A stretch of DNA of 64,000 nucleotides from DATFNV01 sp963827935 (GTDB lineage: Bacteria > Planctomycetota > Planctomycetia > Gemmatales > Gemmataceae): the NCBI GenBank assembly GCA_963827935.1, contig CAWHCN010000004.1, positions 992,001-1,056,000 on the forward strand, written 5' to 3'. Both the position numbers and the translations under genes were made by a program. Numbering within the stretch: the first letter of the stretch is position 1; the number at the start of each line of letters is the position of its first letter. The notes under the pieces are model-generated. The model was not told the DNA's origin. It was given only the letters and a program-made list of their open reading frames with translations, and made no database searches. Of the stretch, positions 41,301 through 51,811 are shown piece by piece.

Positions 41301-42019
41301 ACTGCGTGCGCATCCTCACCGAGACCGGGGCGATTTTTTCCGAAACCCGAGAGAAAGTGCGGAAGCTCCGGGAAGCCTTGAACGAGGATGCCCTCGGTGT
41401 GCTGCGGCAAGCCCGCACAGCGACCGAGCAGGTCTGGCAGCGTCTCGCCGCTCACAGCCCTGCGCCCGAGGTATCCCAGTGCGTGATCGACGTGAAGGCG
41501 CTGCTGGCCTCGGAGCAGGTCGTTCAATCGCTGGATACCATCGCTGCCAAGACGAAGATTGTCCAGGACGCCTACAAGCAAGCGTACCTGGCGCTCTTTG
41601 ACCGGCGGGCCGAGACGTATCAGAAGGCGCTCGAAGAGATCAAGAATCGGCCCGAGTGGGAGCCGCTGGAGAAGACCAACAAAGACTTGGCGGTGACGCT
41701 CTTATCGCCCCTCGTGGCCAGGATCGGGTCTGACGCAGATCGTGCCGCCGTCGCCAACGGCACCGGGCTGGGCCAGGCCAGCCTGACGGAGATGGAATCT
41801 GATCTGGCGGCGGTCGATGGCTTGAAGTCCTCGGTACTGGTCAAGCTGCAAGAGTTGTCGATGGGCGGCGAGAAAAAAACGCCGATCCGTCGTGTGCGAG
41901 TCTCCGAAATCTTCAACCGCCCCATCCAGACCCAGCAGGATTTGGATGCGGCGCTGACGCAACTGCGGGACTCGCTCCAGAAGTACATCGACGAAGGTGC
42001 TGCGATCATCCTTGAGTGA
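38303..42019 (+). CDS. brxC: BrxC, large P-loop ATPase of BREX, frameshifts in the first quarter
   Basis: The N-terminus has Walker A GVWVSGFFGSGKSSFAKYLG (residues ~66-85). Frame slips near 38582, 38632 and 38850 break the next ~90 codons, which still read FADLFKNQLDEQ, AIYRISDLLDSINTRIPTDV and so on. Walker B is ALVFIIDEVGQHV. The remaining ~940 residues form one open frame (from 39191) with YPYPPHYIDLCIGIMSGIRL and a long helical C-terminus. Total is ~1238 residues, normal for BrxC (DUF6079-type), an essential BREX ATPase. Confidence 0.88.
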
Positions 42020-42023
42020 ACCG

Positions 42024-42839
42024 ATGGTAAGCCCTCGCCAGCTTTTTGAAGACAACATCCGACCGGCGGACCTGCTTCTCAAGGTCTTCCGGCTGCTGGA
42101 GCATGATGTGCCCAATACCGAGGCCGAACTCCTGCGCAAACTTCGAGAACTGGTCAAGGCCGACAAGGATGAATCCTTGACCATCATCTACAACGAGATT
42201 TTCCTGGGTCTGATTCGTGAACGAGCCGAGGTTCCGCCATCGGCCATCAAGCACAGCGCCCTGTGCAACCTGCTGCGTCAGGCAGTGGTGACGGCTTGCA
42301 CCGCCCTGGAGACGTACCTGCCGACGCTCATGCGCAGTCAGTTGCCGGAAGTCATCAAGTTGCGGGGACGGGACTTCGTGCCCAAGGACAAGGAGATCAC
42401 CGAACAGTTCAAGACGCTGACATTCAACTTGGACGAGTGCATGCGCCTCCTGGCGAACCCCGACCCGCTTTTCATCGCCAACAAGATGATTAGCTTCGTG
42501 AACTTCAGTTACTTGAGCGGCAAGCGTGGTATCCACGTCACCGGGACACTCCTGGGTATCGACAACCCGTGGAAGCAGGTCGGAGAGCGGCTCGGGCGGA
42601 ACGAGGAGGAATTGAAAAAGACCCTGGACGACAGCGTGAACAGGCGCAACGACATCGTTCATCGGGCCGACCGGGAGAAGAAGGCCCCAGACGGTGAGGC
42701 CCAGGAGATCGGCTACGCCTGGACTCGCCAGGCGGTGGATACGGTCAGGGTGGTGTGTCTTGGCCTTGACGAGCTTGTGACGGCACGGCTGAAGGAACTC
42801 CGAGAGGCAGCGGCGCTTCAGCCGCAGGGGGCAGCGTAA
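42024..42839 (+). CDS. HEPN-domain protein inside the BREX operon
   Basis: This is an intact 271-residue protein. The start at 42024 lies four bases past the brxC stop. It is all-helical with the HEPN RNase signature RNDIVH at residues 208-213 (Rx4H) in the context DSVNRRNDIVHRADREKK, and a second helical bundle upstream (NLLRQAVVTACTALETYLPT). This layout fits RiboL-PSP/MAE_28990-type HEPN proteins. It is not a core BREX gene, yet it is tightly packed between brxC and pglX (one base before pglX). A toxic RNase triggered when BREX fails is a reasonable inference. Confidence 0.78.
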   Translation: MVSPRQLFEDNIRPADLLLKVFRLLEHDVPNTEAELLRKLRELVKADKDESLTIIYNEIFLGLIRERAEVPPSAIKHSALCNLLRQAVVTACTALETYLPTLMRSQLPEVIKLRGRDFVPKDKEITEQFKTLTFNLDECMRLLANPDPLFIANKMISFVNFSYLSGKRGIHVTGTLLGIDNPWKQVGERLGRNEEELKKTLDDSVNRRNDIVHRADREKKAPDGEAQEIGYAWTRQAVDTVRVVCLGLDELVTARLKELREAAALQPQGAA

Positions 42840-42840
42840 C

Positions 42841-45800
42841 ATGGACCAGGCCATCCGCAACAAGCTCCGGGCCGTGGTGACGCAGTGCCGCAAGCTGCTC
42901 GAAGACTCCGTGCGCCAGGAGCTTCAGGGCAAGTTCGGTATCTACGCCGCCAAGAAGGACGACGTGCAGGTCGATGACGAGAATCGCCTGAACCTGACCG
43001 CCGAGGAGCGGCCTGCCCGCAAGGACATCCTCGACCACTTTGCGCACATCAAGGCTCGGAGCTTCAAGGCGAACGATGCGCTCGACCAACTGGTGCGGGA
43101 GATTGCCTTCACGCACCTGAACCGGCTCTGCGCCTACAAGATGATGGCTGCCAGGCAGGTCGTTGTTGGGGAGCAACGAATCTATGATGTTGTCGGGAAG
43201 GGCGAAAACTCCAAGCTCGTTCAGTTCTTCCTGGCAGACAGGCCGGATGAAAAGAAACTGTTCGACAAAGGCCAGCAAGCAGTCGCCTACCGGCACTGCC
43301 TCGACTGGCTGGGTGGGTTGTTGTCCGAAGAGATCGGCGTCCTCTTCAATCCGAGCGAGTCGGCCAACCGTCTGTATCCGCCACACCATTTTCTCGCACA
43401 AATACTTGACCTTATCAATGATGAGGCGCTGGGTGACATCTGGACCGATGACGAGACCATCGGGTGGGTGTACCAGTATTTCACCCCAGTCGAGGATCGC
43501 ATCAAGGCACGCAAGGCAAGTCGGTCTCCTCGCAACTCGTATGAACTGGCATTCCGCAACCAGTTCTTCACGCCCCGCTACGTCGTTGAGTTCCTGACCG
43601 ATAACACGCTGGGCCGCACTTGGTACGAGATGCGGAAGGGCGATACCAGGCTCAAAGGCCAGTGCAAGTACATGGTTCGCCGCCCGAGCGAAGTCTTTCT
43701 TGCTGAAGGCCAAAAGCAACCAAAAGCCACAGCGAATCGAGACAGCCTCACACAAGAAGAACTGCTCAAACTGCCGGTGTACATTTCCCATCGCCCCAAG
43801 AAAGACCCTCGGGAAATCAAGGTACTCGATCCTGCCTGCGGGAGCGGGCACTTCTTGCTCTACTGCTTCGACCTGCTGCTCACGATCTACGAGGAAGCCT
43901 ACGACGACGCCGACCTTGGCCCGCCGCTCAAGCAGGAATACCCGACTCTAGCCGGTCTGAGGAAAGCGGCCCCTGCCCTGATTCTTGCCCACAACCTTCA
44001 TGGCATTGACATCGACCTTCGGTGTACGCAGATTGCGGCACTGGCCCTCTGGCTGCGCTGCCAACGGGCCTTTCAGGATATGGGCCTCAAGAAGGATCGT
44101 CCGAAGATCACCCGGACGAACTTCGTCTGCGCCGAACCGATGCCGGGCGAGCAGCAGATGCTCAAGGAGTTCCTGGCCCAGCTTGAATCGAAGCTCCTGG
44201 GACAGCTTGTTGAAGTCGTATTCGACAAGATGGACCTGGCCGGAGAAGCGGGATCGCTTCTCAAGATCGAGGAGGACATCCGAGAAGCCATCGCAGCGGC
44301 GAGGAAACAATGGGTCGCAGAGACAGAGCGTGCTACCGACCGCAAAGGCCAGCAGCTTCTCTTCTCTCGGGCCGACATGGAGAGATTGGTGAACAAGCCG
44401 CAGCAGGCCCAGCTTTTCGACCTGTCGGAAATCACCGAAGATCAGTTCTTCGAGCAGGCTGAAGCCAAGTTGGTCGATGCACTGCGGCACTATTCCGAAC
44501 AAGCGCACAACGGCCAACGGCTACAGAAGAAGCTGTTCGCAGAAGATGCCGTGCGGGGGTTTGGCTTCGTGGACCTATGCCGCAAGCGGTTCGATGTCCT
44601 CTTGATGAATCCACCATTCGGAGAGCTTAACGTCCGCACCAAGCAGTACCTCTTTGCCGAATACGAGGACTCGCACCTTGATATTCTTACCACCTTTGTC
44701 GAACGCTGTTCGCAGCTTTGTCACGAGAACGGACTGATCGGGGCGATCACTAACCGCACCTGCTTCTATCTGACCACGCTGACGAACTACCGCAAGAACG
44801 TTCTCCGGCACCGGCTACAATTCGAGACGTTCATTGATCTGGGGCAAGGGGTGCTAGACGCAACGGTGGAGCCATCAGCATACATTGTGCGGAACACCCG
44901 GCAGACTGATCGGCATGTCCCTTTTATCCGAGTCCTGTTGGAGGCTGACAAGCGCACCGCAGTCTTGAGCGAGATCGGTGCCGTAAATGGCGGGCTGGTG
45001 TCCCAGCGGGTGTACTACTCCAACCCAAACGACTTTTCACAATTACCGTCTTCGCCGTTCTGCTATTGGGTGCCTCGGTCGGTGATCGAGGCGTTGGCGA
45101 TGTTGCCTACTATTGAAGGGCACTCGGCTCGCATCAAGGTAGGCTTGCAGACCGGGAGTGATTGGAGATTCTTGCGATTAGCCTGGGAGCTTGATCCCCG
45201 TTCGTTCTCGCCAAAGCCAGGCACTTCTACCCAACATGATAACATTCGTTCCAGGTGCCTCCATGAACTGACCCACGGACAACGGTGGGCCTTCTACTCC
45301 AAGACTGAAGTTGCGTCTCCGTGGTATTCACCAATCATTCTGATGGTTAATTGGGAAAATGATGGCCATGAAATCAAGAACTTTACAAATGAGCGAGGAG
45401 AACGGCGATCACGGCACCGAAATGACGAGTTCTACTTTCGACCTGGGTTCAGCTTTATGCTGCGCTCGACTCGGCTCGTGCCCTATGTCGTCCCGCCAGG
45501 AGTAATCTCGACCGCTGGCCGGTCTCAAGTCTACCCGGAACCCGGCCTCGAAATTGATGTGTTGGCGATCTGCGGCTCTCGACTGGGATCAGCGGTTGCT
45601 AGGTTCTACGGTGAGAAATTCGAGTGGCCCAAATTTCAAGCTAGTATGGTGCAGAGCATTCCCGCTATTCCAATCGGAAAGCAGACAAAGGGTCAGCTTG
45701 AGCAGTTCATTAACTCAGAACTCGAACGCAAAAGGAGGGTTCTGAGCCACTTTGAGCCGTGGCATGAGTTCGTCCTTCCGGCCATCCTCGATAACCTGCA

Positions 45801-47058
45801 AGTGGACGATGCTTGGCATTTGGATTCGCTCATCGGCATGAATTTGGAGGCTCGTATCGCTGCCGACGCAGGGTTGTCCCAGGAAGATTTGGCAACTCTT
45901 TGCCGAGACTTGGACGAGGCCATTTCTATTCGCAGCAAGTCTGGGACCAACGAGGCCGAAGTTGAAGACGAATCGGAGCAGGAAGCCGAAGATGGTGAGG
46001 AAGATGATGACGGTTCCATCAGCCTGGTCGATCTGTCGCCACGGGCACAATACGAAGGGCTGATTTCGTATTGCGTCGGGGTCGTGTTTGGGCGATGGGA
46101 TGTTCGCTTTGCTCAACACCGAAACCTTATCCCAAAGAGTCAGAATGTTCTCGATCCGCTGCCAGTTGTACCGCCCGGAACACTGGTGGCACCGGACGGG
46201 TATCCGGCGACGGCTGGCCTAATTGTCAGCGAGGAATGGCTGAAGGCGAGGCCGAATGCTGTGTGTCTCCCTGTGACCACGAGCGTTACGCATCCGACCA
46301 TCCTTGACGCTAAGTACCCAGTGGCGGTTCAGTGGGATAGCGTGCTAGTCGATTCAACGGATGAACATGGGCGGTCGGCAAGCCCCAGCGACATCGAACG
46401 CCGGATTCTGAACGTGTTCGAGATCGTCTTCGGCTCGCAAGCCGCTGCTCAGGAGAAGGCGGCGTGTGATGCGCTCGGAGTTTCGACACTCCGAGAGTAC
46501 CTTCGCAAGCCGGGGAACGGCGGCTTTTGGCTTGACCATGTGGCCCGCTATTCCAAAAGCCGCCGCAAGGCCCCGATCTACTGGTTGCTGCAATCTTCGC
46601 AGAAAAAGTTCGCACTGTGGCTGTACTACCATCGGCTCGACAAGGAAACGCTGCTGAAGGCCCTCCTTCCCAAAGGGCCGGTTCAGACGAAGATGAACCT
46701 GGAGCAGAGCCGCCTCGACGATCTGCGTAAGAAGCGGAGGAGCGCCGAGGGGGATAACAAGACAGCGAAGAAACTCGACAAGGAAATCGACACGCAGGAC
46801 GACTTGCTGAACGAATTGAAAGACTTTGCCGAGAAGCTGGAGCGAGCAGCCAAGCTGGAGTTTGGCGACCAGGACAAGTTAAACTCGAAGGTCCAGTATA
46901 CCCCGGACTTCAACGATGGAGTGGTCCTGAACATCGCCCCGCTTCACGAGCTTGTGCCCTGGAGGGAAGCTGCAAGTTACTGGAAGAAACTCCTTGCAGG
47001 GGAGTACGAGTGGTCCTCGATGAGCAAGCTACTGCGGGAAAAGGGGCTGGTGAAGTAA
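42841..47058 (+). CDS. pglX: PglX, BREX adenine-specific DNA methyltransferase
   Basis: This is an intact 1405-residue protein, one of the longest unbroken genes here. SAM-binding motif I DPACGSGHFLLYCFD is at ~residue 330 and the amino-methyltransferase catalytic motif NPPFGE at ~590. The N-terminus (CRKLLEDSVRQELQGKFGIY, then ALDQLVREIAFTHLNRLCAY) is typical of type I BREX PglX. A target-recognition region and a charged C-terminal helix (EDDDGSISLVDLSP and beyond) follow. It marks host DNA at a non-palindromic site; the site cannot be read from sequence. The TAA stop overlaps the pglZ ATG (TAATG). Confidence 0.92.
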   Translation: MDQAIRNKLRAVVTQCRKLLEDSVRQELQGKFGIYAAKKDDVQVDDENRLNLTAEERPARKDILDHFAHIKARSFKANDALDQLVREIAFTHLNRLCAYKMMAARQVVVGEQRIYDVVGKGENSKLVQFFLADRPDEKKLFDKGQQAVAYRHCLDWLGGLLSEEIGVLFNPSESANRLYPPHHFLAQILDLINDEALGDIWTDDETIGWVYQYFTPVEDRIKARKASRSPRNSYELAFRNQFFTPRYVVEFLTDNTLGRTWYEMRKGDTRLKGQCKYMVRRPSEVFLAEGQKQPKATANRDSLTQEELLKLPVYISHRPKKDPREIKVLDPACGSGHFLLYCFDLLLTIYEEAYDDADLGPPLKQEYPTLAGLRKAAPALILAHNLHGIDIDLRCTQIAALALWLRCQRAFQDMGLKKDRPKITRTNFVCAEPMPGEQQMLKEFLAQLESKLLGQLVEVVFDKMDLAGEAGSLLKIEEDIREAIAAARKQWVAETERATDRKGQQLLFSRADMERLVNKPQQAQLFDLSEITEDQFFEQAEAKLVDALRHYSEQAHNGQRLQKKLFAEDAVRGFGFVDLCRKRFDVLLMNPPFGELNVRTKQYLFAEYEDSHLDILTTFVERCSQLCHENGLIGAITNRTCFYLTTLTNYRKNVLRHRLQFETFIDLGQGVLDATVEPSAYIVRNTRQTDRHVPFIRVLLEADKRTAVLSEIGAVNGGLVSQRVYYSNPNDFSQLPSSPFCYWVPRSVIEALAMLPTIEGHSARIKVGLQTGSDWRFLRLAWELDPRSFSPKPGTSTQHDNIRSRCLHELTHGQRWAFYSKTEVASPWYSPIILMVNWENDGHEIKNFTNERGERRSRHRNDEFYFRPGFSFMLRSTRLVPYVVPPGVISTAGRSQVYPEPGLEIDVLAICGSRLGSAVARFYGEKFEWPKFQASMVQSIPAIPIGKQTKGQLEQFINSELERKRRVLSHFEPWHEFVLPAILDNLQVDDAWHLDSLIGMNLEARIAADAGLSQEDLATLCRDLDEAISIRSKSGTNEAEVEDESEQEAEDGEEDDDGSISLVDLSPRAQYEGLISYCVGVVFGRWDVRFAQHRNLIPKSQNVLDPLPVVPPGTLVAPDGYPATAGLIVSEEWLKARPNAVCLPVTTSVTHPTILDAKYPVAVQWDSVLVDSTDEHGRSASPSDIERRILNVFEIVFGSQAAAQEKAACDALGVSTLREYLRKPGNGGFWLDHVARYSKSRRKAPIYWLLQSSQKKFALWLYYHRLDKETLLKALLPKGPVQTKMNLEQSRLDDLRKKRRSAEGDNKTAKKLDKEIDTQDDLLNELKDFAEKLERAAKLEFGDQDKLNSKVQYTPDFNDGVVLNIAPLHELVPWREAASYWKKLLAGEYEWSSMSKLLREKGLVK

Positions 47059-49651
47059 TGGCCGTCGTCACCGAATACCTGTACCAGTTGATCGCCAAGC
47101 AGGTCGAGGATCGGGGCCTCGTCGTTTGGTACGACCCGGAACGAGCCTACTCAACGGCGGCGGCGGACCTGGCGCTCCCGAACACGACCGTCGCCCGTTA
47201 CGATGGCAGCTACCTCAAGCTGCGGCACGGCATCGACCACCTGATGAACGACACCCAACCGCCTCGTCTGGTCGTGTACGTTCCGGTGGACAGGGACCAG
47301 ACCCATGACGCCCTGATCGAGCTTGAAGCCGCTGGCGTCGTCATGAAGCCGAGGCAGCAACCGCCGAATTGCAACACCCGGTTGTCCGTCGTGGCCCGCA
47401 ACGCCCTCAAGCCGATCCTGGGTGAGGATCAGGTTGATGAGATCGAGCGCCAGGCCGAGAACGGCAAGCTGAGCCTGGCCGACCTGAACAATCTCGCTGA
47501 CAAGGGCAAGGACATCTCCACGGGCATCCTGACGCTCATCTTCGGCACGGCCAACCCGCAGGAAGTCGCCCTGGCCTTCTTGCCTGACGATCACCACGAC
47601 GCCGAGATCGAGAAGAAGGCCGTCGAGAAGGAACTGCGGCACCTGCTTCAGGTCAGCTTCGATCTTGACCTGCCGCCCTCGGTCACACTCGCCAACCTGC
47701 GGGAGCGACTGGCCCGGCATGTCCTGCTCACCGACCTGATCGCCGGGCTGGGGCAGCATGTACCTGCCTCGCTGTCGTCGGTCGCCGTGGCAACTTCGCC
47801 GGGCGGCGTCGATGCCTGCGTGCGCCTGGCCCGGTCGTGGCGAAACAGCCGCAGCATCCGGGACAGCTACGTCGAGGCGGCGAACAAGGTCGAGGGGGAG
47901 TTCTCGCTCGGCCAGGCGGCGTTTGATCCCAAGAGTATCATCGAGAACGAGACGTTCCTCGCCGTGGAACGGGCGACTCCTTCGTCACGTCGAGAACGAA
48001 CTGCTGGAAGCCGCCAGTCCCGATACTCCTTCAGTTGGCCGTCACCCGGTTGTCCCGCTTCTGGGCCGAGGCCGTGCCAGCCGTTCAAGCTCGCTGGGCG
48101 CTGATCGCCGCCGCTGCCGAGGTTTTGCTCGAAGCTGACCGAGTAGCCAAGGCGATCAAGAAGGCCCCGACAACCGTGCCCGCCCTCGTCAAAGCCTACG
48201 CCGACGATGAGGAACCGTGGTGCCTGCTCGACACGCACCACCGGCACCTGGAGAGCCGAAAGTACAACTTCGAGTTCGACGCCGGACGAGAACACCACGG
48301 CCTGGACAAGCTCATCACGAAAGCCGAGCAGCGCTACACCGAAGTCGGCTCGTCACTGGCGAAGCATTTTGTCACGCAGTTCGTCAAGGCGAAGCACCCA
48401 ATCAGTGGCCTGCTGCGCCAGCGAGACTTCTTCCAAACGCAGGTGAAGCCGAAGCTCGGCGGCGGCAAGGTCGCCTATGTCTGGGTGGACGCCTTGCGGT
48501 TCGAGATGGCCCGTGAACTGTGCCGCTTGCTCAAGGACGATTTCGACCTGGCGATTCAGCCCGCCATCGGCATGATGCCCACGATCACCGAGATCGGTAT
48601 GGCGGCGCTGCTGCCCAAGGCCAACGAGTCAGCCAAGGTGGTCAGCGTGGGCACCGGCAAGCTCGGCCTGGAGATCGGCGGCAAGGTCATCAAGGACCGC
48701 AAGGATCGAGTCGCCTTCCTCAAGGACCAGGCGGGCGTGCCGGTCTTCGACTGCAAGCTGGACGACCTGCTGCCGAAGCCGCCGAAGAAGGTGAAGGACG
48801 GCATCCAGAACGCCCAGTTGATCCTCGTCACATCGCAGGAGATCGACGAGTTTGGCGAGAGTGACACGAAGTTGGCCCGGTTGCAGATGGACAGTATGCT
48901 GACGTACCTCCGACGAGGCGTCCGTATCCTGAGCCGACCACGGCATCAAGACGATCATCCTCGCCGCCGACCACGGGTACTTGTTTGCCGACGAGATCAG
49001 CGAGGACATGCGGATCGACGCCCCCGGCGGCAAGACGGCTGACCTGCATCGGCGAGTCTGGGTCGGCGAGGGGGGCACGGCCGACACGTCCTTTCTGCGG
49101 ACCTCGTTGTCTTCATCTGGGGATCGACAGCGAATTCGACATCGCCACGCCGGCGAGCTTCGCCATCTTCAAGGTGGCGGGTGGGAACCTCCTGTACTTC
49201 CACGGCGGCTTGTCGCCCCAAGAGTTGATCGTGCCCGTGGTGGTCATGACTTCGAGAGCCAAGGTCAGCGAGCCAACCACCGGGATCGCATGGACGCTCA
49301 CGCCTGGAACGGCGAAACTGACGACAAGGTTCTTCTCCGTCCAGATCGCCGGGATGCCGAGCCAGTCGAGCCTATTCGGCTTCGAGCCGCCCAAAGTGCG
49401 AATCGAAGTCCGGGCCAACAAGAAGTGCGTCTCGGTCCCCGTCGAGCGCCTCCTACGGCTTCGAGGACGCCACGGGCGAGGTAAAATTGAAAGTGGCAGA
49501 GCAAGACGACAAGCGTATCGAATCAAACACCGTAACGGTAATGATAAGCGAGGAGATCACCCAGAAGACGGCGGGGGTCTATCTCCTTGACGCAACCACC
49601 GGAGCAGAACTGGCGACTCCGCTCACCGTCGAGGTCGCCATTTCGATGTGA
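47058..49651 (+). CDS. pglZ: PglZ, alkaline-phosphatase-superfamily BREX component, several frameshifts
   Basis: The start (MAVVTEYLYQLIAKQVEDRG) overlaps the pglX stop. The first ~310 codons are open, then frames change near 47975, 48030, 48935, 49115 and 49445. Motifs: YVWVDALRFEMARELCRLL (phosphatase-fold metal site), GMMPTITEIGMAALLP, IILAADHGYLFADE, and LLYFHGGLSPQELIVPVVVM (conserved HGG). The tail VYLLDATTGAELATPLTVEV ends at 49651. Joined length is ~860 residues, as expected for type I BREX PglZ. Five slips in 2.6 kb most likely are sequence errors. Confidence 0.87.
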
Positions 49652-49659
49652 GGTGAGCC

Positions 49660-51811
49660 ATGCCGAGCTTGGACAAGAAAGCGGCTTCCGTATTCGCAGG
49701 CAAGGTGGTCCGCAAGGATTTGGTCCGCAAGGTGAAGGTCGGGGCCAACGTCCCGGTCTTCGTCCTGGAGTACCTGCTGGGGAAATACTGCGCCACCGAC
49801 GACCAGGCAGCCATCGACGCCGGGTTGCGGGTGGTGAACACCACGCTGTCGTCGAACTTCGTCCGGCCCGACGAGGCGAACAAGCGCAGTCGATGGTCAA
49901 GGACAAGGGCAAGCACACCTTCATCGACAAGGTGCAGGTCCGCTACGTCTCCGACGACGACAAGCACTGGGCGGAACTGAAGAACTTCGGGCACAAGTTC
50001 GTCCACATTCCCGAGCATTACCTGCGGGAGTTTGACCGGCTGCTGATGGGCGGCATCTGGGCGCAGGTGGACCTCAAGCATCAATACGACGAGGAGGCCA
50101 AGGGCAAGCGCAGCCCGTTCTGGATCGAAAGCCTGAAACCGATCCAACTGGCGACCTTCGACCTGGAAGAGTACCGTGGGTGCCGCCGTCAGTTCACCAC
50201 GGAGGAGTGGATCGACCTGTTGCTCCGCACAATCGGCATGGAGCCGAGCCATTTCCAGCGGCGGGTGAAGCTGCTCTTTCTCGTGCGGTTGCTGGCCTTG
50301 TGCGAGCACAACTACAACCTCGTGGAACTCGGCCCCCGTGGGACCGGCAAGAGCTACGGCTACCAGGAACTCTCGCCCTACACCATCCTGCTGACAGGCC
50401 CGACGACCGTCGCCAACCTGTTCTACAACATGGCGAGCGGGAAGATGGGGCTGGTTGGCATCTGGGACGCTATCGGCTTCGACGAAGTGGCTGACCTTCA
50501 GAAAATGCCCAAGGAAGTCGTGACCACGCTGAAGACCTACTGCGAATCGGGGATGTTCGCCCGTGGGAAGGATTCACTCTCGGGCATGGCGTCCATCGCC
50601 ATGTTCGGCAACACGAACCAGCCGGTCGATGTCATGGTGCGGTCGTCGCACTTGTTCATTCCGATGCCCGAGGTCATTCGTGAGGACATGGCTTTTCTCG
50701 ACCGCATTCACTTCTACATCCCCGGCTGGGAAATCCCGAAGATGCGAGTCGAGTTCTTCACCGATCACTACGGCTTCGTCGTGGACTACCTGGCCGAGGC
50801 CCTCCGGGAACTGCGGAAGCACAACTACACCGAGATCATCGACCGACACTTCTCGCTCGGTACGCACCTCAACGCTCGTGACGTGAAGGCCGTCCGCAAA
50901 TCCGTGTCGGGCCTGGTCAAGCTGATATACCCACACGGCGAGTTGTCTAAGGAAGAGTTGGCGGAACTCGTAGAGTTGTGCTCTCGAAGGCCGTCGCCGG
51001 GTGAAAGAGCAACTGAAGAAGATGGGGTCGTTCGAGTATCACCAGACATCGTTTTCCCTGATCGACAACGAAACACGAGAAGAGAAGTTCGTCGGGGTGC
51101 CCGAGCAAGGCGGGCGGGACATGATCGCTCTCGACCCGTTGGCACCAGGATCGGTGTACACGGTGTCGGTCGATGACCAGGGAAAGGTCGGCCTTTACCG
51201 GCTCGAAGTTGGTTGCTCGCCCGGCACCGGCAAGCTAAAGATCGCAGGCGGCGTCGAAGGGCCGATGAAGGAGTCCATTCAGCGGGCCTTCGCCTACCTC
51301 ATGGGTCAGAAGGTGAAGATGGGCATTGCCCAGTCGGTGGACACGACCGATTTTCACGTGGAAGCCATCGACCTTCTCAGCAACCACGTCCCCTGCGAGG
51401 CCGGCATCGCCCTGGTCATTGCCGTCTACTCGGCCATCAAGAGGCACTCCGTCCAGGCGGGCCTCGTCATCCTGGGCGACCTGAGTTGGACAGCGCCACT
51501 TTTCACACTGGGCAAGGCCGAAGTCAAGCTGGGCAAAGTAAATCGCCGTAAGTCCTTGGTTTTCGTGTGGCCATCTTACCCAGAATAAAAAGTGGCGCTG
51601 TCCAATTAGCATCCAGGGGAATATCAAGTCGATGCGGTCGCTGGCCGAGCCGTTGCAGGTTGCGATGGACAACGGGGCACGCCGGGCGCTGATTCCCCTG
51701 GAGAACAAGCGGAACTTCCTAGAAGTATCCGGCGACATCGTGGAGCGGGTCGATCCGGTGTTTTTCTCTGACCCGATGACGGCAGCGATCAAGGCGCTGG
51801 GGATGACATGA
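49660..51811 (+). CDS. brxL: BrxL, Lon-like AAA+ BREX protein, frameshifted and interrupted by a MITE
   Basis: Residues from 49660 read MPSLDKKAASVFAGKVVRKD; after a slip near 49888 the AAA+ domain follows: Walker A ELGPRGTGKSYGYQEL, Walker B-like GIWDAIGFDEVADL. Another slip occurs near 50995. The Lon-like C-terminal domain (MKESIQRAFAYLMGQKVKMG, then EAGIALVIAVYSAI) is cut after VILGDLS at 51483. It resumes at 51608 (SIQGNIKSMRSLAEPLQVAM) and ends KALGMT at 51811. The ~124-bp insert brings a TAA and changes frame, so this copy should yield a truncated BrxL. Confidence 0.85.
51485..51606. mobile_element. MITE-like element, copy 2, inserted in brxL
   Basis: The left end GTTGGACAGCGCCACTTTTC is identical to the element at 35114. 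The right end AAAAAGTGGCGCTGTCCAAT is its imperfect complement. The interior differs from copy 1 in length and sequence. Coding sense of brxL stops at the left end and restarts just after the right end, proving insertion. Confidence 0.82.

Noticed and set aside
39290..41581. 763-codon open frame on the minus strand
   Set aside because: It is antisense to the conserved brxC frame. Its protein is rich in Arg, His, Leu and Gly with no domain, typical of a high-GC shadow.
47058..49651. Programmed frameshifting in pglZ
   Set aside because: Five slips without a shared slippery site or downstream structure, plus slips in unrelated core genes, fit sequence errors better.
36511..51811. DISARM system
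   Set aside because: Apart from a helicase-like remnant there are no DrmA, DrmB or DrmC genes; the six core genes are those of type I BREX.
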